Shown: positions 28,253 through 38,814, counted from the first letter of the stretch. The stretch: 41,295 nucleotides of DNA from an uncultured Paraburkholderia sp. (GCA_940747215.1 CALNWS010000041.1:1-41295); one strand, 5' to 3'. Numbers and translations: made by a program. Notes: generated by a model from the sequence alone, not told the origin.

Positions 28253-28852
28253 GTGAGCGAAAAAGAAATTGATCAGGTGCTAGTCGAACGCGTCCAGAAG
28301 GGCGACAAGGCCGCGTTCGAGCTTCTGGTCTCCAAATACCACCGCAAGATTCTTCGGCTGATCTCGCGCCTTGTGCGCAATCCCGCAGAAGTAGAAGACG
28401 TGGCGCAGGACGCCTTCACCAAGGCGTATCGCGCGCTGCCGCAGTTTCGCGGCGAATCGGCATTTTATACGTGGTTGTACCGGATTGCGGTCAACACGGC
28501 AAAGAACTACCTTGCCACCCAGGGGCGTCGTGCACCCACATCGACCGAAGCAGATGCTGAAGAAGCTGAAACTTTCTCCGACGCCGACCAACTAAGGGAT
28601 ATAAACACGCCTGAGTCGATGTTGATGAGCAAGCAGATCGCTGAGACGGTCAATGCTGCGATGGCGGTTTTACCGGAAGAGCTGCGCACCGCCATTACTC
28701 TTCGTGAAATTGAAGGTTTGAGCTACGAGGAAATCGCTGAGATGATGGGCTGCCCGATCGGTACCGTCAGATCGCGAATTTTCCGCGCTCGCGAAGCCAT
28801 TGCGGCAAAATTGCGTCCGTTGCTTGACACACCTGAAGGCAAACGCTGGTAG
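28253..28852 (+). CDS. rpoE: RNA polymerase sigma-E factor (RpoE/AlgU)
   Basis: This ECF sigma factor directs the envelope-stress response. The 199-residue protein starts at a GTG (28253; SEKEIDQVLVERVQKGD). Region 2 (about 20-90) includes VEDVAQDAFTKAYRALPQFRG and FYTWLYRIAVNTAKN. Region 4 (about 135-185) includes LPEELRTAITLREIEGLSYEEIAEMMGCP and GTVRSRIFRARE. The rseA anti-sigma gene, rseB and mucD follow, the classical feedback operon. Autoregulation is expected, but I could not identify a clean GAACTT/TCTGA promoter in the 110 bases upstream. Confidence 0.96.
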   Translation: MSEKEIDQVLVERVQKGDKAAFELLVSKYHRKILRLISRLVRNPAEVEDVAQDAFTKAYRALPQFRGESAFYTWLYRIAVNTAKNYLATQGRRAPTSTEADAEEAETFSDADQLRDINTPESMLMSKQIAETVNAAMAVLPEELRTAITLREIEGLSYEEIAEMMGCPIGTVRSRIFRAREAIAAKLRPLLDTPEGKRW

Positions 28853-28920
28853 ACTGGCTAGCCGCTCAGGGCACGGGTGCAATATCTGGATTAGTGGTGT
28901 CACTACGGGGTATTTGTAAG

Positions 28921-29574
28921 ATGGGGAGCATCATGGAGTCGGTCTCGGTGCAATCGCAAGCAAGCTCGCGTGGCGAGCGTCTGTCAGCTTTTGTCGACGG
29001 TGAGCTGTTCGGCGAAGAGCATCTGCTGAATCTGGACAAATTCATTTCCGAACTGGACGGCGAAGATCGCGCCGCCTGGTCGAACTATAACCTGATCGGC
29101 GACGCATTGCGCTCCGACGATCTGGCGGTCAGCCCGGCGGCGAGCAGCGCCTTCCTGAGCGGTTTCACCGCGCGTTTTGAGGCCGAGCCGCACGTGCTCG
29201 CGCCTGCCGCGATGCCAGTTTCGGGTCAGGGTGCAGGTACCGGCCGTTTCTCGGCACTACGCCGCCGCGTCGTGCCAGCGTTCGCCGTGGCCGCTGTTGC
29301 CGCCACGCTCACTTGGATAGTCCTGCCACAACTGCAAGGCGGTCCGGGCGTTGCGCAAATGGCTTCGGTGCAGCATGGCGAATCGCTGCAGCGCGTCGCC
29401 ATGGCATCCGTGCCGGCCGCAACGGTTCAGCCGGTCGCGCAAGATTCCAACATCATTCGCGACGCGAGCCTCGACCAGTATCTGGAAGCTCACCAGCAAT
29501 TCGCGCAGCAGCCGGTCATGCCTGGCTCGATGCCGCTGATTCGCGCTGCCGCTGTTTCCTCGCAAGGCCAATAG
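28921..29574 (+). CDS. rseA: Anti-sigma-E factor RseA
   Basis: RseA is an inner-membrane protein that holds RpoE inactive. The cytoplasmic N-terminal domain (residues 15-85; GERLSAFVDGELFGEE and WSNYNLIGDALR) is the RseA/MucA signature. It is followed by one membrane helix (about 117-137; VVPAFAVAAVAATLTWIVL) and a periplasmic tail ending VSSQGQ. The chosen ATG at 28921 could be replaced by that at 28933. It precedes rseB by four bases. Length is 217 residues. Confidence 0.93.
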   Translation: MGSIMESVSVQSQASSRGERLSAFVDGELFGEEHLLNLDKFISELDGEDRAAWSNYNLIGDALRSDDLAVSPAASSAFLSGFTARFEAEPHVLAPAAMPVSGQGAGTGRFSALRRRVVPAFAVAAVAATLTWIVLPQLQGGPGVAQMASVQHGESLQRVAMASVPAATVQPVAQDSNIIRDASLDQYLEAHQQFAQQPVMPGSMPLIRAAAVSSQGQ

Positions 29575-29578
29575 TTTG

Positions 29579-30625
29579 ATGCAGACACCGCGGTTGAATA
29601 AAACGACTCCTATCTGGGGGCGGCTGCCGGCATTTCTGTTCTGTGCAGCCGTATTGTTGTCCGCTACACCGCGGGTCTTCGCACAAACCGACGATCCACT
29701 CGTCGTCCGTCGCACGGCTGCGGATCTGCTCGACCGCATTTATCAGGCGGCGCAGCAGCAGAATTACGAAGGCGCGTTTGTCTATCAACGCGGCAACTTC
29801 GTTCAAACCTCGCGTATCGCGCATTATGCCACCCGAACCGAAGGCGAATTCGAGCAACTCGAAAGCCTTGACGGCAAGCCGCACAAGATGTTCCGTCATA
29901 ACGACGAGCGCTACACATTTGTGCCTGAACGGCATTTGTGCGTCATCGAAAAGCGGCAGAACAAGGACTCGTTCCCGGCGCTGCTCGCGGTAAGCGGTGA
30001 GCAGGTGCTGTCCGTCTACGAGCCGAAGTTTCTCGGCGACGACCGCGTAGCGGGTGTCGAAAGCCAGGTCGTTGAGCTCGACCCGAAAGACGCTTACCGC
30101 TTTGCCTACAAGCTGTGGGCCGACAAGAAAACAGGCCTGCTGCTTCGCGCGCAAACGTTTGATCCGAATGGTCAGGTGCTGGAGCAGCTGTCGTTTTCAC
30201 AAATCCGTATCGGCGTGCCGGTGGACAAGGCCGGCATCGCGAATGGCATCAGGAACACGGCCGGCTGGACCGTGGTGCGTTCGCCGGTGGAACCTAGTGA
30301 CATGGCCGCGCAAGGCTGGCAGATCAATCCCACGGTGCCGGGCTTCCATATGATTCGCGAACTGCGCCGCCCTATGGCCGCGCGTGACACGGGTCAGCCT
30401 ACCATTCCGGTTGACCAGGCCGTGTTTTCCGACGGTCTCGCCGCGATTTCGGTGTTCGTCGAACCGGTGGAAAACAATATCCGCAAGGAAGGCGCGGGGA
30501 GCAACGGCGCCACGCACGTACTCGTGAAGCGGCGCGGTGACTTCTGGATTACCCTGCTGGGTGAAGTGCCCCAGACCACATTGCAGCAATTTGCGTCTGC
30601 CATAGAATACAAGACTCCAAAGTAA
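29579..30625 (+). CDS. rseB: Sigma-E regulatory protein RseB (MucB)
   Basis: RseB binds the periplasmic part of RseA and shields it from proteolysis; it releases RseA on sensing envelope damage. The 348-residue product has an N-terminal signal peptide (about 1-34, with FLFCAAVLLSATPRVFA). The MucB domain starts at LLDRIYQAAQQQNYEGAFVYQRG, and a smaller C-terminal domain includes SVFVEPVE. The ATG at 29579 is taken instead of the TTG at 29576, three bases earlier. It fits the rpoE-rseA-rseB-mucD operon and shows no defect. Confidence 0.94.
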   Translation: MQTPRLNKTTPIWGRLPAFLFCAAVLLSATPRVFAQTDDPLVVRRTAADLLDRIYQAAQQQNYEGAFVYQRGNFVQTSRIAHYATRTEGEFEQLESLDGKPHKMFRHNDERYTFVPERHLCVIEKRQNKDSFPALLAVSGEQVLSVYEPKFLGDDRVAGVESQVVELDPKDAYRFAYKLWADKKTGLLLRAQTFDPNGQVLEQLSFSQIRIGVPVDKAGIANGIRNTAGWTVVRSPVEPSDMAAQGWQINPTVPGFHMIRELRRPMAARDTGQPTIPVDQAVFSDGLAAISVFVEPVENNIRKEGAGSNGATHVLVKRRGDFWITLLGEVPQTTLQQFASAIEYKTPK

Positions 30626-30670
30626 GCCTAATCCTCCGAATCCTGAATCCCTCGGCTTGTTACGTTACAT

Positions 30671-32173
30671 ATGACGACTTTCTCGGTGCGCAAATTCCTC
30701 GCGGCCGCAGTGGTAGCGGCTTGTTTGCCGCTCGTGCCGCACACGGCATCGGCGGCTCCCGCTGCCAATCTGCCCGATTTCACTGACCTCGTCGACAAGG
30801 TCGGCCCGGCGGTCGTCAATATTCGCACGACTACGCGCGTGTCGAACGGCGGTGCCCGCAATGGTTTGCCGCCCGGCATGGACGACGGCGACATGTCCGA
30901 GTTTTTCCGCCGCTTCTTCGGCATTCCGATGCCCCAGTCGCCGCAATCGCCGGGCTCGCGCGGCGGCGGTGACAACGGCGGCAGCGGTGGTAGCCAGGAT
31001 ACGCCGGATAATGGTGAGCCAGAAACGAACAGCGGCGTGGGTTCGGGCTTCATTCTCTCGGTTGACGGCTACGTGATGACCAACGCGCACGTCGTGGACG
31101 ACGCGGGCACCATCTACGTCACGCTCACCGACAAGCGCGAGTTCAAGGCCAAACTGATCGGCGTGGACGATCGCACGGACGTCGCGGTCGTCAAGATCAG
31201 CGCGGCGAATCTGCCTACCATCACCATCGGCGACTCGAACAAGGTGCGCGTGGGCGAATGGGTGGTCGCCATCGGCTCACCGTTCGGGCTCGAAAACACG
31301 GTCACGGCCGGCATAGTCAGCGCGAAAGGGCGCGACACGGGCGACTATCTACCCTTCATTCAGACCGACGTCGCTGTCAACCCGGGCAATTCGGGCGGTC
31401 CGCTCATCAACATGCAAGGCGAAGTGATCGGCATCAATTCGCAGATCTACAGCCGAACCGGCGGCTTCATGGGCATTTCGTTCGCGATCCCGATCGACGA
31501 AGCGATGCGCGTGGCCGACCAACTGAAAACGTCGGGCAAAGTGGTGCGCGGCCGGATCGCGGTAGCGATCGGTGAGGTGACCAAGGACGTGGCCGACTCG
31601 CTCGGTCTGCCGAAGTCGCAAGGCGCGCTCGTCAGCAGCGTCGAGCCGGGCGGTCCGGCGGACAAGGCAGGCGTGCAGCCGGGCGACATCATCCTGAAGT
31701 TCAACGGTCATTCGGTCGACACGGCAACGGATCTGCCGCGTATGGTCGGCGATACGAAGCCGGGTACGAAGGCGACGATCACCGTGTGGCGCAAGTGTCG
31801 GACGCGCGATCTGCCGGTCACGATCGCGGAAATGCAGCCGGACAAGACTGCGAAGGCCGACCAGCGCGCACTGCCGAAGCAGCGCGCCACGAATGCGTTA
31901 GGTGTTGCCGTCAGCGACATTCCGGCGGACCAGATGAAGGCGCTGAAGCTGCGCAACGGCGTGCAGATCGACACGGTAGACGGCCCGGCCGCGCGCGTCG
32001 GTTTGCAGAAGGGCGACATCATCCTGCGAGTGGGCGACACGGACATCACGAGCGCGAAGCAGTTCGACGAAGTCACGTCGCATCTCGATCCGCAGAAGAT
32101 GGTCGCGCTGCTGGTTCGCCGCGGCGAGAACACGCAGTTCGTGCCGGTTCGGCCGCGCGGCACGCAGAAGTGA
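30671..32173 (+). CDS. mucD: Periplasmic serine protease MucD (DegP/HtrA family)
   Basis: The 500-residue protease/chaperone degrades misfolded periplasmic proteins and dampens the sigma-E response. It has a signal peptide (about 1-28, cleaved near ASA) and a Gly/Ser-rich loop at 88-122. The trypsin-like domain has catalytic His140 (TNAHVV), Asp170 (DRTDVAVVK) and Ser241 (NPGNSGGPL). Two PDZ domains follow (about 285-375 and 405-495; both contain GDIIL). It closes the rpoE operon with the glutaredoxin-like gene two bases downstream, so the two are probably coupled. Confidence 0.96.
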   Translation: MTTFSVRKFLAAAVVAACLPLVPHTASAAPAANLPDFTDLVDKVGPAVVNIRTTTRVSNGGARNGLPPGMDDGDMSEFFRRFFGIPMPQSPQSPGSRGGGDNGGSGGSQDTPDNGEPETNSGVGSGFILSVDGYVMTNAHVVDDAGTIYVTLTDKREFKAKLIGVDDRTDVAVVKISAANLPTITIGDSNKVRVGEWVVAIGSPFGLENTVTAGIVSAKGRDTGDYLPFIQTDVAVNPGNSGGPLINMQGEVIGINSQIYSRTGGFMGISFAIPIDEAMRVADQLKTSGKVVRGRIAVAIGEVTKDVADSLGLPKSQGALVSSVEPGGPADKAGVQPGDIILKFNGHSVDTATDLPRMVGDTKPGTKATITVWRKCRTRDLPVTIAEMQPDKTAKADQRALPKQRATNALGVAVSDIPADQMKALKLRNGVQIDTVDGPAARVGLQKGDIILRVGDTDITSAKQFDEVTSHLDPQKMVALLVRRGENTQFVPVRPRGTQK

Positions 32174-32175
32174 CG

Positions 32176-32433
32176 ATGGCGGCGCCACTCACGCTCTACG
32201 GGCGCGCGTGGTGCCACCTCTGCGAAGACATGCGTGCGGCGCTCGAGCCCTTGCTGGCCGAGTTCGGCGCGCAGGTCGAAGTGATCGACGTCGACACCGA
32301 TCCCGAGCTGGAAGCCCGTTACAACGAATGGGGGCCGGTTCTGGTCTGTGACGGCTTCGAGCTCTGTCACTATCATCTGGACGTCGAGCGCGTGCGCGCT
32401 GCATTGTCTGCGCGAAGCCCGTTGGCGCGATGA
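32176..32433 (+). CDS. Glutaredoxin-like protein (DUF836)
   Basis: This 85-residue thioredoxin-fold protein carries the redox motif Cys13-His-Leu-Cys16 in YGRAWCHLCEDM. VEVIDVDTDPELEARYNE and a C-terminal ELCHYHLD complete the DUF836 (glutaredoxin 2-like) pattern. The ATG at 32176 is the only plausible start, two bases after the mucD stop; the frame is open upstream only as an overlap with mucD. In relatives this gene also lies between mucD and lepA. Its partner is unknown. Confidence 0.88.
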   Translation: MAAPLTLYGRAWCHLCEDMRAALEPLLAEFGAQVEVIDVDTDPELEARYNEWGPVLVCDGFELCHYHLDVERVRAALSARSPLAR

Positions 32434-32686
32434 TTGCTGGCCCGCCTTTAGAGGCGAGATCGCCGTCGAAGCAAGCGCGCTTCGACACTTTTTTCGCCGG
32501 CGTAGCCGCGCGTTCGGGTCTACGCCCGGGCGCCGCAATGGGCGTACCACGCTGACTTTTCTGCCCGCGCTTCGCACAATGCGCCGGGCGACAGCCTTTT
32601 CGGCTAAAATAGATAAGTTTTCCACCTACTTACAAGGCATGCTTCGCTATTGTCCGAGCGGGCCTTTTTCGCTTGATCGGTACTGA

Positions 32687-34480
32687 ATGGATCATATTCG
32701 TAACTTCTCGATCATTGCGCACATCGACCATGGCAAGTCGACGCTCGCCGATCGTATCATCCAGATCTGCGGTGGCTTGTCTGATCGCGAAATGGAAGCT
32801 CAAGTGCTCGATTCGATGGATCTCGAGCGCGAGCGCGGCATCACCATCAAGGCGCAGACCGCCGCTCTCACGTACAAGGCGCGCAACGGCGAGGTGTACA
32901 ACCTGAACATGATCGACACGCCGGGGCACGTCGATTTCTCCTACGAAGTCAGCCGCTCGCTGTCGGCATGCGAAGGTGCGCTGCTTGTCGTGGACGCAAG
33001 CCAGGGTGTCGAAGCGCAAACCGTCGCGAACTGCTATACGGCAATCGAACTCGGCGTCGATGTGATTCCGGTTCTAAACAAGATCGATCTGCCCGCCGCC
33101 AATCCCGAAAACGCGATCAGCGAAATCGAAGACATGATCGGCATCGACGCAACCGACGCCACGCATTGCAGCGCCAAGACTGGCCTCGGCGTGGAAGATG
33201 TGCTCGAGGCGCTGATCGCCAAAGTGCCGCCGCCGAAGGGCGATCCGGACGGGCCGTTGCAGGCGCTGATCATCGATTCGTGGTTCGACAACTACGTCGG
33301 CGTCGTGATGCTGGTGCGTATTGTCAACGGCACGCTACGTCCGAAAGACAAGATCCGCCTGATGGTGACCGGCGCGCAATATCCAGTCGAGCATATCGGC
33401 GTGTTCACGCCCAAGTCGAAAAATCTCGAATCGCTGTCGGCGGGGCAGGTGGGCTTCATCATCGCCGGCATCAAGGAACTGGCGGCGGCGAAGATGGGCG
33501 ACACCGTCACGCTCGTAAGCCGTCCCGCGCCGGAACCGCTGCCGGGCTTCAAGGAAGTGAAGCCGCAGGTGTTCGCCGGGCTCTATCCGGTCGAAGCGAA
33601 CCAGTACGACGCGCTGCGCGACTCGCTGGAAAAGCTGAAGCTGAACGACGCTTCGCTGCAGTACGAACCTGAAGTGTCACAGGCGTTGGGCTTCGGTTTC
33701 CGTTGCGGCTTTCTCGGCCTGTTGCACATGGAAATCGTGCAGGAGCGTCTCGAGCGCGAATTCGACATGGACCTCATCACCACGGCGCCTATCGTGGTGT
33801 ACGAAGTTTTGCAGCGCGACGGCACGATCATCATGGTCGAGAACCCGGCCAAGATGCCGGAGCCGTCGAAAATCGAAGAAGTGCGCGAGCCGATCGTCAC
33901 TGTGAATCTGTACACGCCACAAGACTACGTCGGCCCAGTGATCACGCTGTGTACGCAAAAGCGCGGCACGCAGATCAACATGCAGTATCACGGCTGTCAG
34001 GTGCAGCTCACGTACGAAATCCCGATGGGCGAAGTCGTGCTCGACTTCTTCGATCGTCTGAAGTCGATTTCCCGCGGCTATGCGTCGATGGATTACGAGT
34101 TCAAGGAATATCGCGCGTCGGACGTCGTAAAGGTCGACATACTGATCAACGGCGACAAGGTCGACGCGTTGTCGGTCATCGTGCACCGTTCGCAAAGCCA
34201 GTATCGCGGCCGTGAAGTTGCGGCAAAAATGCGTGAGCTGATTCCGCGTCAGATGTACGACGTCGCGGTGCAGGCCACGATCGGCGCGAACATCATCGCG
34301 CGCGAGAACATTAAAGCGTTGCGTAAGAACGTGCTGGCAAAATGCTACGGCGGTGACATTTCCCGGAAGAAAAAGCTGCTCGAGAAGCAGAAGGCCGGCA
34401 AGAAGCGAATGAAGCAGGTGGGGTCCGTCGAGATTCCGCAAGAGGCTTTCCTTGCCATTCTGCGTGTCGAAGACAAATAA
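32687..34480 (+). CDS. lepA: Elongation factor 4 (LepA)
   Basis: LepA is a ribosome-bound GTPase that affects initiation and back-translocation. The 597-residue length is typical. G1 AHIDHGKST (11-19), the DTPGHVDF G3 motif and NKID G4 motif are present. The C-terminal family-specific domain includes [16 protein letters not shown]. It starts at 32687 ([16 protein letters not shown]). A 250-base leader separates it from the glutaredoxin gene, with a TAAAAT box near 32604 that may serve as a -10. lepB follows at 20 bases. Confidence 0.97.
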   Translation: MDHIRNFSIIAHIDHGKSTLADRIIQICGGLSDREMEAQVLDSMDLERERGITIKAQTAALTYKARNGEVYNLNMIDTPGHVDFSYEVSRSLSACEGALLVVDASQGVEAQTVANCYTAIELGVDVIPVLNKIDLPAANPENAISEIEDMIGIDATDATHCSAKTGLGVEDVLEALIAKVPPPKGDPDGPLQALIIDSWFDNYVGVVMLVRIVNGTLRPKDKIRLMVTGAQYPVEHIGVFTPKSKNLESLSAGQVGFIIAGIKELAAAKMGDTVTLVSRPAPEPLPGFKEVKPQVFAGLYPVEANQYDALRDSLEKLKLNDASLQYEPEVSQALGFGFRCGFLGLLHMEIVQERLEREFDMDLITTAPIVVYEVLQRDGTIIMVENPAKMPEPSKIEEVREPIVTVNLYTPQDYVGPVITLCTQKRGTQINMQYHGCQVQLTYEIPMGEVVLDFFDRLKSISRGYASMDYEFKEYRASDVVKVDILINGDKVDALSVIVHRSQSQYRGREVAAKMRELIPRQMYDVAVQATIGANIIARENIKALRKNVLAKCYGGDISRKKKLLEKQKAGKKRMKQVGSVEIPQEAFLAILRVEDK

Positions 34481-34500
34481 AAGACGAACAATGGAACCCT

Positions 34501-35391
34501 ATGAATTTTGCGCTGATTCTTTTTGTGCTCGTCATTTTGACGGGCGTCGCGTGGGTCGCAGACAAACTGGTTTTCATGCCGCAACGGCGGCGCGCGGCGG
34601 AAGCCGCGGTCGCCGAGTTCGACCGTCAGCAGGAACGCATCGGCGAGCGCTTCGCCGACGAAAACGTGGCGCAAACGCGCGCGCGTCTGCGTGACGACAA
34701 GCTGCGCCAACCGTGGTGGCTCGAATACTCGGCCAGTTTTTTCCCGGTCATTCTGGTGGTATTCGTGGTGCGCTCGTTCGTGGTCGAGCCGTTCAAGATT
34801 CCGTCCGGTTCCATGGTGCCTACGCTGCTCGTGGGCGACTTCATCCTCGTCAATAAATTCGACTACGGCATTCGTCTGCCGATCACCAACACGAAGGTCA
34901 CCGAAGGCCGTCCGCTGCAACGTGGCGACGTGGTGGTGTTCCGCTATCCGAAAGACGAATCGGTCGACTACATCAAGCGTGTGATCGGTCTGCCGGGCGA
35001 CACCGTCGCCTATCAGGACAAGCAGCTCACGATCAACGGCAAGCCGGTGCTTGAAACGCCGCTGCCTGATTACCTCGACGAACGCATGGGTTACGCGAAG
35101 CAGTTCGAAGAAGATCTCGACGGCCGCAAGAACGCGATTCTCAATAACCCCGCTGTGCCGCCGTTCATCGTGGGCCCCGAAGATTATCCGTATCGCGATA
35201 ACTGCACGTACAACGCGCGCGGCGTGATCTGCAAGGTGCCGCCGGGCAACTACTTCATGATGGGCGACAACCGCGACAACAGCGCAGACAGCCGTTACTG
35301 GGGTTTCGCGCCGGACAAGAACATCGTCGGCCGCGCGTTCTTCATCTGGATGAACTTCAGCAATCTGAAACGCATCGGCTCTTTCAACTAA
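34501..35391 (+). CDS. lepB: Signal peptidase I (LepB)
   Basis: LepB cleaves signal peptides from exported proteins. The 296-residue protein has an N-terminal membrane helix (3-20) and a second near 79-92 (SFFPVILVVFVVR). The catalytic Ser104 (IPSGSMVPTL) and Lys159 (YIKRVIGLPGD) are present. GDNRDNSADSRYWG is the conserved substrate-binding box. It is co-transcribed with lepA in the standard order lepA-lepB-rnc. It is intact, whereas the signal-peptide-degrading enzyme SppA is broken in this window. Confidence 0.97.
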   Translation: MNFALILFVLVILTGVAWVADKLVFMPQRRRAAEAAVAEFDRQQERIGERFADENVAQTRARLRDDKLRQPWWLEYSASFFPVILVVFVVRSFVVEPFKIPSGSMVPTLLVGDFILVNKFDYGIRLPITNTKVTEGRPLQRGDVVVFRYPKDESVDYIKRVIGLPGDTVAYQDKQLTINGKPVLETPLPDYLDERMGYAKQFEEDLDGRKNAILNNPAVPPFIVGPEDYPYRDNCTYNARGVICKVPPGNYFMMGDNRDNSADSRYWGFAPDKNIVGRAFFIWMNFSNLKRIGSFN

Positions 35392-35411
35392 GTTCGTGCA
35401 CGGATTGCATC

Positions 35412-35459
35412 ACACGCCGCGCGGTGGATCCCAGGCGGATCACAACCGTCGCGGCGTGT
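35412..35459. other. Inverted repeat between lepB and rnc
   Basis: Ten-base perfect arms ACACGCCGCG (35412-35421) and CGCGGCGTGT (35450-35459) enclose a 28-base loop. No T-run follows, so it is probably not a simple terminator. It could be a protein-binding site or an mRNA structure, for example one cut by RNase III encoded just downstream; this is speculation. Confidence 0.4.
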
Positions 35460-35563
35460 TCTCATACAACGTTAAGAATTTGCGGTAACACCGCTTCAAC
35501 ACGCTTTTTCTGCTGGCCATCCGGCATATTCGCTCAGTCAGGCGCCCGCGTTATACTCTGCCC

Positions 35564-36934
35564 ATGCCTCTATCCCCGTTGGAAAGCCGTTTGCGCTATG
35601 AATTTCGCAATGCGGAGTTGTTGCGCCAAGCTTTAACACACCGCAGTCATAGTGCCACGCACAACGAACGGCTCGAATTTCTTGGCGACTCCGTTCTGAA
35701 TTGCGCGGTGGCTGCGCTTTTGTTCCAACGTTTCGGCAAGCTGGACGAGGGCGATCTGTCCCGGGTTCGCGCCAATCTGGTCAAACAGCAGTCGCTGTAT
35801 GAGATTGCTCGGGCCCTGAATATTTCCGAAGGCCTTCGTCTGGGCGAGGGTGAACTGCGCAGCGGCGGCTTCCGCCGGCCATCTATCCTCGCTGACACGC
35901 TCGAGGCGGTGCTGGGCGCTATCTTCCTCGACGGTGGCTTTGAAGCCGCTCAAACGGTCATTAAACGCCTCTACATACCGATTCTCGATCATATCGACCC
36001 GCGCACGCTCGGCAAAGACTCCAAGACCCTTCTGCAGGAATATCTGCAGAGTCACAAGATCGCGCTGCCCACGTACATCGTCGTCGCGACGCAGGGTGCG
36101 GCACACAATCAGCAGTTCGAAGTCCAATGCACGGTGCCGAAGCTGGACGTGAAAGTGTCCGGCTCGGGTGCGAGCCGTCGCGCGGCCGAGCAGGCCGCGG
36201 CCAAGAAGGCGCTCGACGAAGTCATGGCGGCGGCGCCCGCGGTAGTTGGCAAATCCAAGCGCTTGAAGGGCACGCGTGCCTCGAAGAACGCCGAGCTGAA
36301 AATCGTACCGGGCTTGACGGGCGTACAGGCGGCGCTGGATCTGCGCAGTCTTGACCGGAAAGTGGAACGCGGCGCGGCGCGCGGCGAATCCCGTGCGACG
36401 GCAAATGCCGGCATGAGTGCAAGTACGGCCTCAAGTGCAAGCGCAAATTCCGGCGCAACCAGAGCGGGCGCCGAGCGCGTCGCTCAAGCCGGCGCTGTGG
36501 CGCCGCTAGCGGTCATTCGCGCGGCGCATGTCGAATACAGCAGCCAGGACAAGCAGGATCGCGTGGAGAGATCCGATAAGCAGGAAAGGTTGGAGAAGCC
36601 CGCGGCTTACGCTGCGGAAAAGTCCACGAACGAAAAGAACGTCGCCGAAAAGCCTGTGACCGAAAAATCCGCCGACCTGAAAGTTGAAACAAAAACCGAG
36701 ACTAGGACCGAGCCAAAGTCCGCAGAGGTCAAAGGCTCCGAAAACAAGGCGTCTGAGGCCAAAGAGTCCGAAGCCCATCTCACCGCCGAAAGCAGATCTG
36801 AAGCTGCCGCCACGAGCAGCGCAGAAAAACCGCGCAGCCGTGAAGTGCCGGCAAGCGCCGGTGCTGCCGCAACCGAACACGAACCCAGTGAAGCCGACGC
36901 CGTGCAAACGCGCGTCGCCGACGCGGGCCATTGA
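35564..36934 (+). CDS. rnc: Ribonuclease III with long C-terminal extension
   Basis: RNase III cuts double-stranded RNA in rRNA precursors and regulated mRNAs. The nuclease domain (about 5-150) has the signature [11 protein letters not shown] with catalytic-site Glu38 and Asp42, and a second acidic site near [16 protein letters not shown]. The double-stranded-RNA-binding domain spans about 155-225 ([18 protein letters not shown]). Residues 226-456 are an extra low-complexity tail rich in Lys, Glu, Ala and Ser. The usual RNase III has about 225 residues; such tails occur in Burkholderia but their role is unknown. It precedes era, as is common. Confidence 0.95.
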   Translation: MPLSPLESRLRYEFRNAELLRQALTHRSHSATHNERLEFLGDSVLNCAVAALLFQRFGKLDEGDLSRVRANLVKQQSLYEIARALNISEGLRLGEGELRSGGFRRPSILADTLEAVLGAIFLDGGFEAAQTVIKRLYIPILDHIDPRTLGKDSKTLLQEYLQSHKIALPTYIVVATQGAAHNQQFEVQCTVPKLDVKVSGSGASRRAAEQAAAKKALDEVMAAAPAVVGKSKRLKGTRASKNAELKIVPGLTGVQAALDLRSLDRKVERGAARGESRATANAGMSASTASSASANSGATRAGAERVAQAGAVAPLAVIRAAHVEYSSQDKQDRVERSDKQERLEKPAAYAAEKSTNEKNVAEKPVTEKSADLKVETKTETRTEPKSAEVKGSENKASEAKESEAHLTAESRSEAAATSSAEKPRSREVPASAGAAATEHEPSEADAVQTRVADAGH

Positions 36935-36986
36935 TGCCGTCGGCGCGCCCTCTTCGCGCACCGATCTGAAACTGCCGTAGCTCACT

Positions 36987-37886
36987 ATGAACGCTTCCAC
37001 TCCCTCTGATTTTCGCTGCGGCATGGTCGCGATCGTCGGCCGTCCGAACGTCGGCAAATCCACGCTGATGAACGCGCTGGTCGGCCAGAAGGTCAGCATC
37101 ACGTCGCGCAAGGCGCAAACCACGCGCCACCGTATCACCGGCATTCATACGCTCGACGATGCCCAGTACATTTTCGTCGACACACCGGGCTTTCAGACGA
37201 AGCACAGCAGCGCGCTGAACCGCTCGCTGAACCGCGCAGTCACGTCCACGCTGACCGCCGTCGACGCCATTCTGTTCGTGATCGAAGCCGGCCGTTTCGG
37301 CCCGGACGACCAAAAAGTGCTCGACCTGATTCCGCCCACCGTGCCCACGCTGCTGATCGCGAACAAGCTCGATCGCGTAACGGACAAGGACTCGCTGTTC
37401 CCGTTCATGCAGCAGGTGAGCGCGCTGCGCGAGTTCAACGAAATCGTGCCGCTGTCGGCGAAGAATTCCGGCGACATCAAACGTCTGCTCGCCACGATCA
37501 AGCCGTTCCTGCCGGAAGGCGCGCCGACCTACGGCGAAGACGACCTGACCAATCGCAGCGAGCGTTTCCTCGCCGCGGAAATCCTGCGCGAGAAAGTGTT
37601 TCGCTGGACGGGCGATGAGCTGCCGTACACGAGCACCGTCCTGATCGACAAGTTCGAGACGGAAGGGCGTCTGCGGCGGATTTTCGCGACCATCATGGTG
37701 GATCGCGACATGCACAAGGCCATGATCATCGGTCAGAAGGGCGCGAAGCTGAAGCAGATCAGCACCGAAGCACGCCTCGACATGGAAAAGCTGTTTGACA
37801 GTCCCGTGTACCTCGAAACCTTCATCAAGGTGAAGAGCGGCTGGGCCGACAACGAAGCGGGACTTCGCGCCTATGGGTACGAATGA
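36987..37886 (+). CDS. era: GTPase Era
   Basis: Era binds 16S rRNA and helps assemble the 30S subunit. The 299-residue protein has the P-loop GRPNVGKST (18-26), the DTPGF and NKLD motifs, and a C-terminal KH domain with [13 protein letters not shown]. The start at 36987 is the first ATG before the conserved [10 protein letters not shown]. The stop codon overlaps the recO start region by 14 bases, keeping translational coupling. Confidence 0.97.
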   Translation: MNASTPSDFRCGMVAIVGRPNVGKSTLMNALVGQKVSITSRKAQTTRHRITGIHTLDDAQYIFVDTPGFQTKHSSALNRSLNRAVTSTLTAVDAILFVIEAGRFGPDDQKVLDLIPPTVPTLLIANKLDRVTDKDSLFPFMQQVSALREFNEIVPLSAKNSGDIKRLLATIKPFLPEGAPTYGEDDLTNRSERFLAAEILREKVFRWTGDELPYTSTVLIDKFETEGRLRRIFATIMVDRDMHKAMIIGQKGAKLKQISTEARLDMEKLFDSPVYLETFIKVKSGWADNEAGLRAYGYE

Positions 37887-38814
37887 CACGTGGATGACGC
37901 TGAATTCCGACGCTGACCCGGACGACGCCGAGCCGGCAGCGTCGGCGCGCGAGCAGGCCAAGCTGGCTCGCACTGCCCGAAAATCTTCCTCGAAAGCACA
38001 AAGCGCAAAAGGTGTCGGCGGCGCCAAGGGCGAGCTGCGCAAGGCGCCTGCGCGCCGCGCAACGCGTGCGCCGCGCACGTCCGCGTCCGCGTCCGCGTCC
38101 GAATTCCGGATCGTGGAGCAACCGGCCTTCGTGCTCCACAGTTATCCGTATCGCGAGACGAGTCTGATCATCGACGTGCTGTCACGCGATCACGGCCGTC
38201 TCACGCTCGTCGCTAAAGGTGCAAAACGCCCTCACTCCGCGCTGCGCGGAGTGTTGCAGACGTTCCAGCCGCTCGCACTGTCGTGGTCGGGCAAATTCGA
38301 AGTACGCACGCTGACCGGCGCCGAATGGGTGGGCGGCATGTTGCCGCTGACCGGCGGCGCGCTGCTGTGCGGCTTCTACGTGAACGAATTGCTCGTCAAA
38401 TTCTGCGCACGCGAAGACCCGCATCCGCAACTTTTCCATCACTATGTAGTGACCATGACGCGCCTCGCGCACGACGAACTGCCCGTGCAGGTGCTACGTT
38501 CGTTCGAGCGCGTGCTGTTGCGCGAGACCGGCTACGCAATGGCGTTGAACCGCACCGTGTCGCATAAAGCCGTGCAGGCCGAAGGGTGCTACGTGTTCGA
38601 CCCTGAGCGCGGCGTGCGCGAAGCGTCCGACGATCTGTCCGCGCAATGGCCCGTGATCTTGGGTCAAACCTTGCTCGACATGGAACAGGACGATTACCAT
38701 CGAACGCAAACCGTGGCGCAAAGCAAAACGCTGATGCGCTTTCTGCTCAACACTTATCTGGGCGGCACGCCGCTCGCGACGCGCCAGATCCTGATCGACT
38801 TGCAGAACCTATGA
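37873..38814 (+). CDS. recO: DNA repair protein RecO
   Basis: RecO loads RecA on gapped DNA together with RecR. The 313-residue protein starts at 37873 inside era. Its first 75 residues are a variable Ala/Arg/Lys-rich leader that includes a GCGTCC codon-pair repeat (about 38080-38100). The RecO core then begins with [25 protein letters not shown], an OB fold, and the helical domain with [13 protein letters not shown] start at 37894 (MTLNSD) would also work. It ends with a one-codon overlap with pdxJ (ATGA). Confidence 0.92.
   Translation: MGTNDTWMTLNSDADPDDAEPAASAREQAKLARTARKSSSKAQSAKGVGGAKGELRKAPARRATRAPRTSASASASEFRIVEQPAFVLHSYPYRETSLIIDVLSRDHGRLTLVAKGAKRPHSALRGVLQTFQPLALSWSGKFEVRTLTGAEWVGGMLPLTGGALLCGFYVNELLVKFCAREDPHPQLFHHYVVTMTRLAHDELPVQVLRSFERVLLRETGYAMALNRTVSHKAVQAEGCYVFDPERGVREASDDLSAQWPVILGQTLLDMEQDDYHRTQTVAQSKTLMRFLLNTYLGGTPLATRQILIDLQNL

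Noticed and set aside
38078..38101. GCGTCC repeat in recO as a phase-variation tract
   Set aside because: The unit is six bases, so changes in copy number keep the frame; the site lies in the variable leader and looks like ordinary low complexity.
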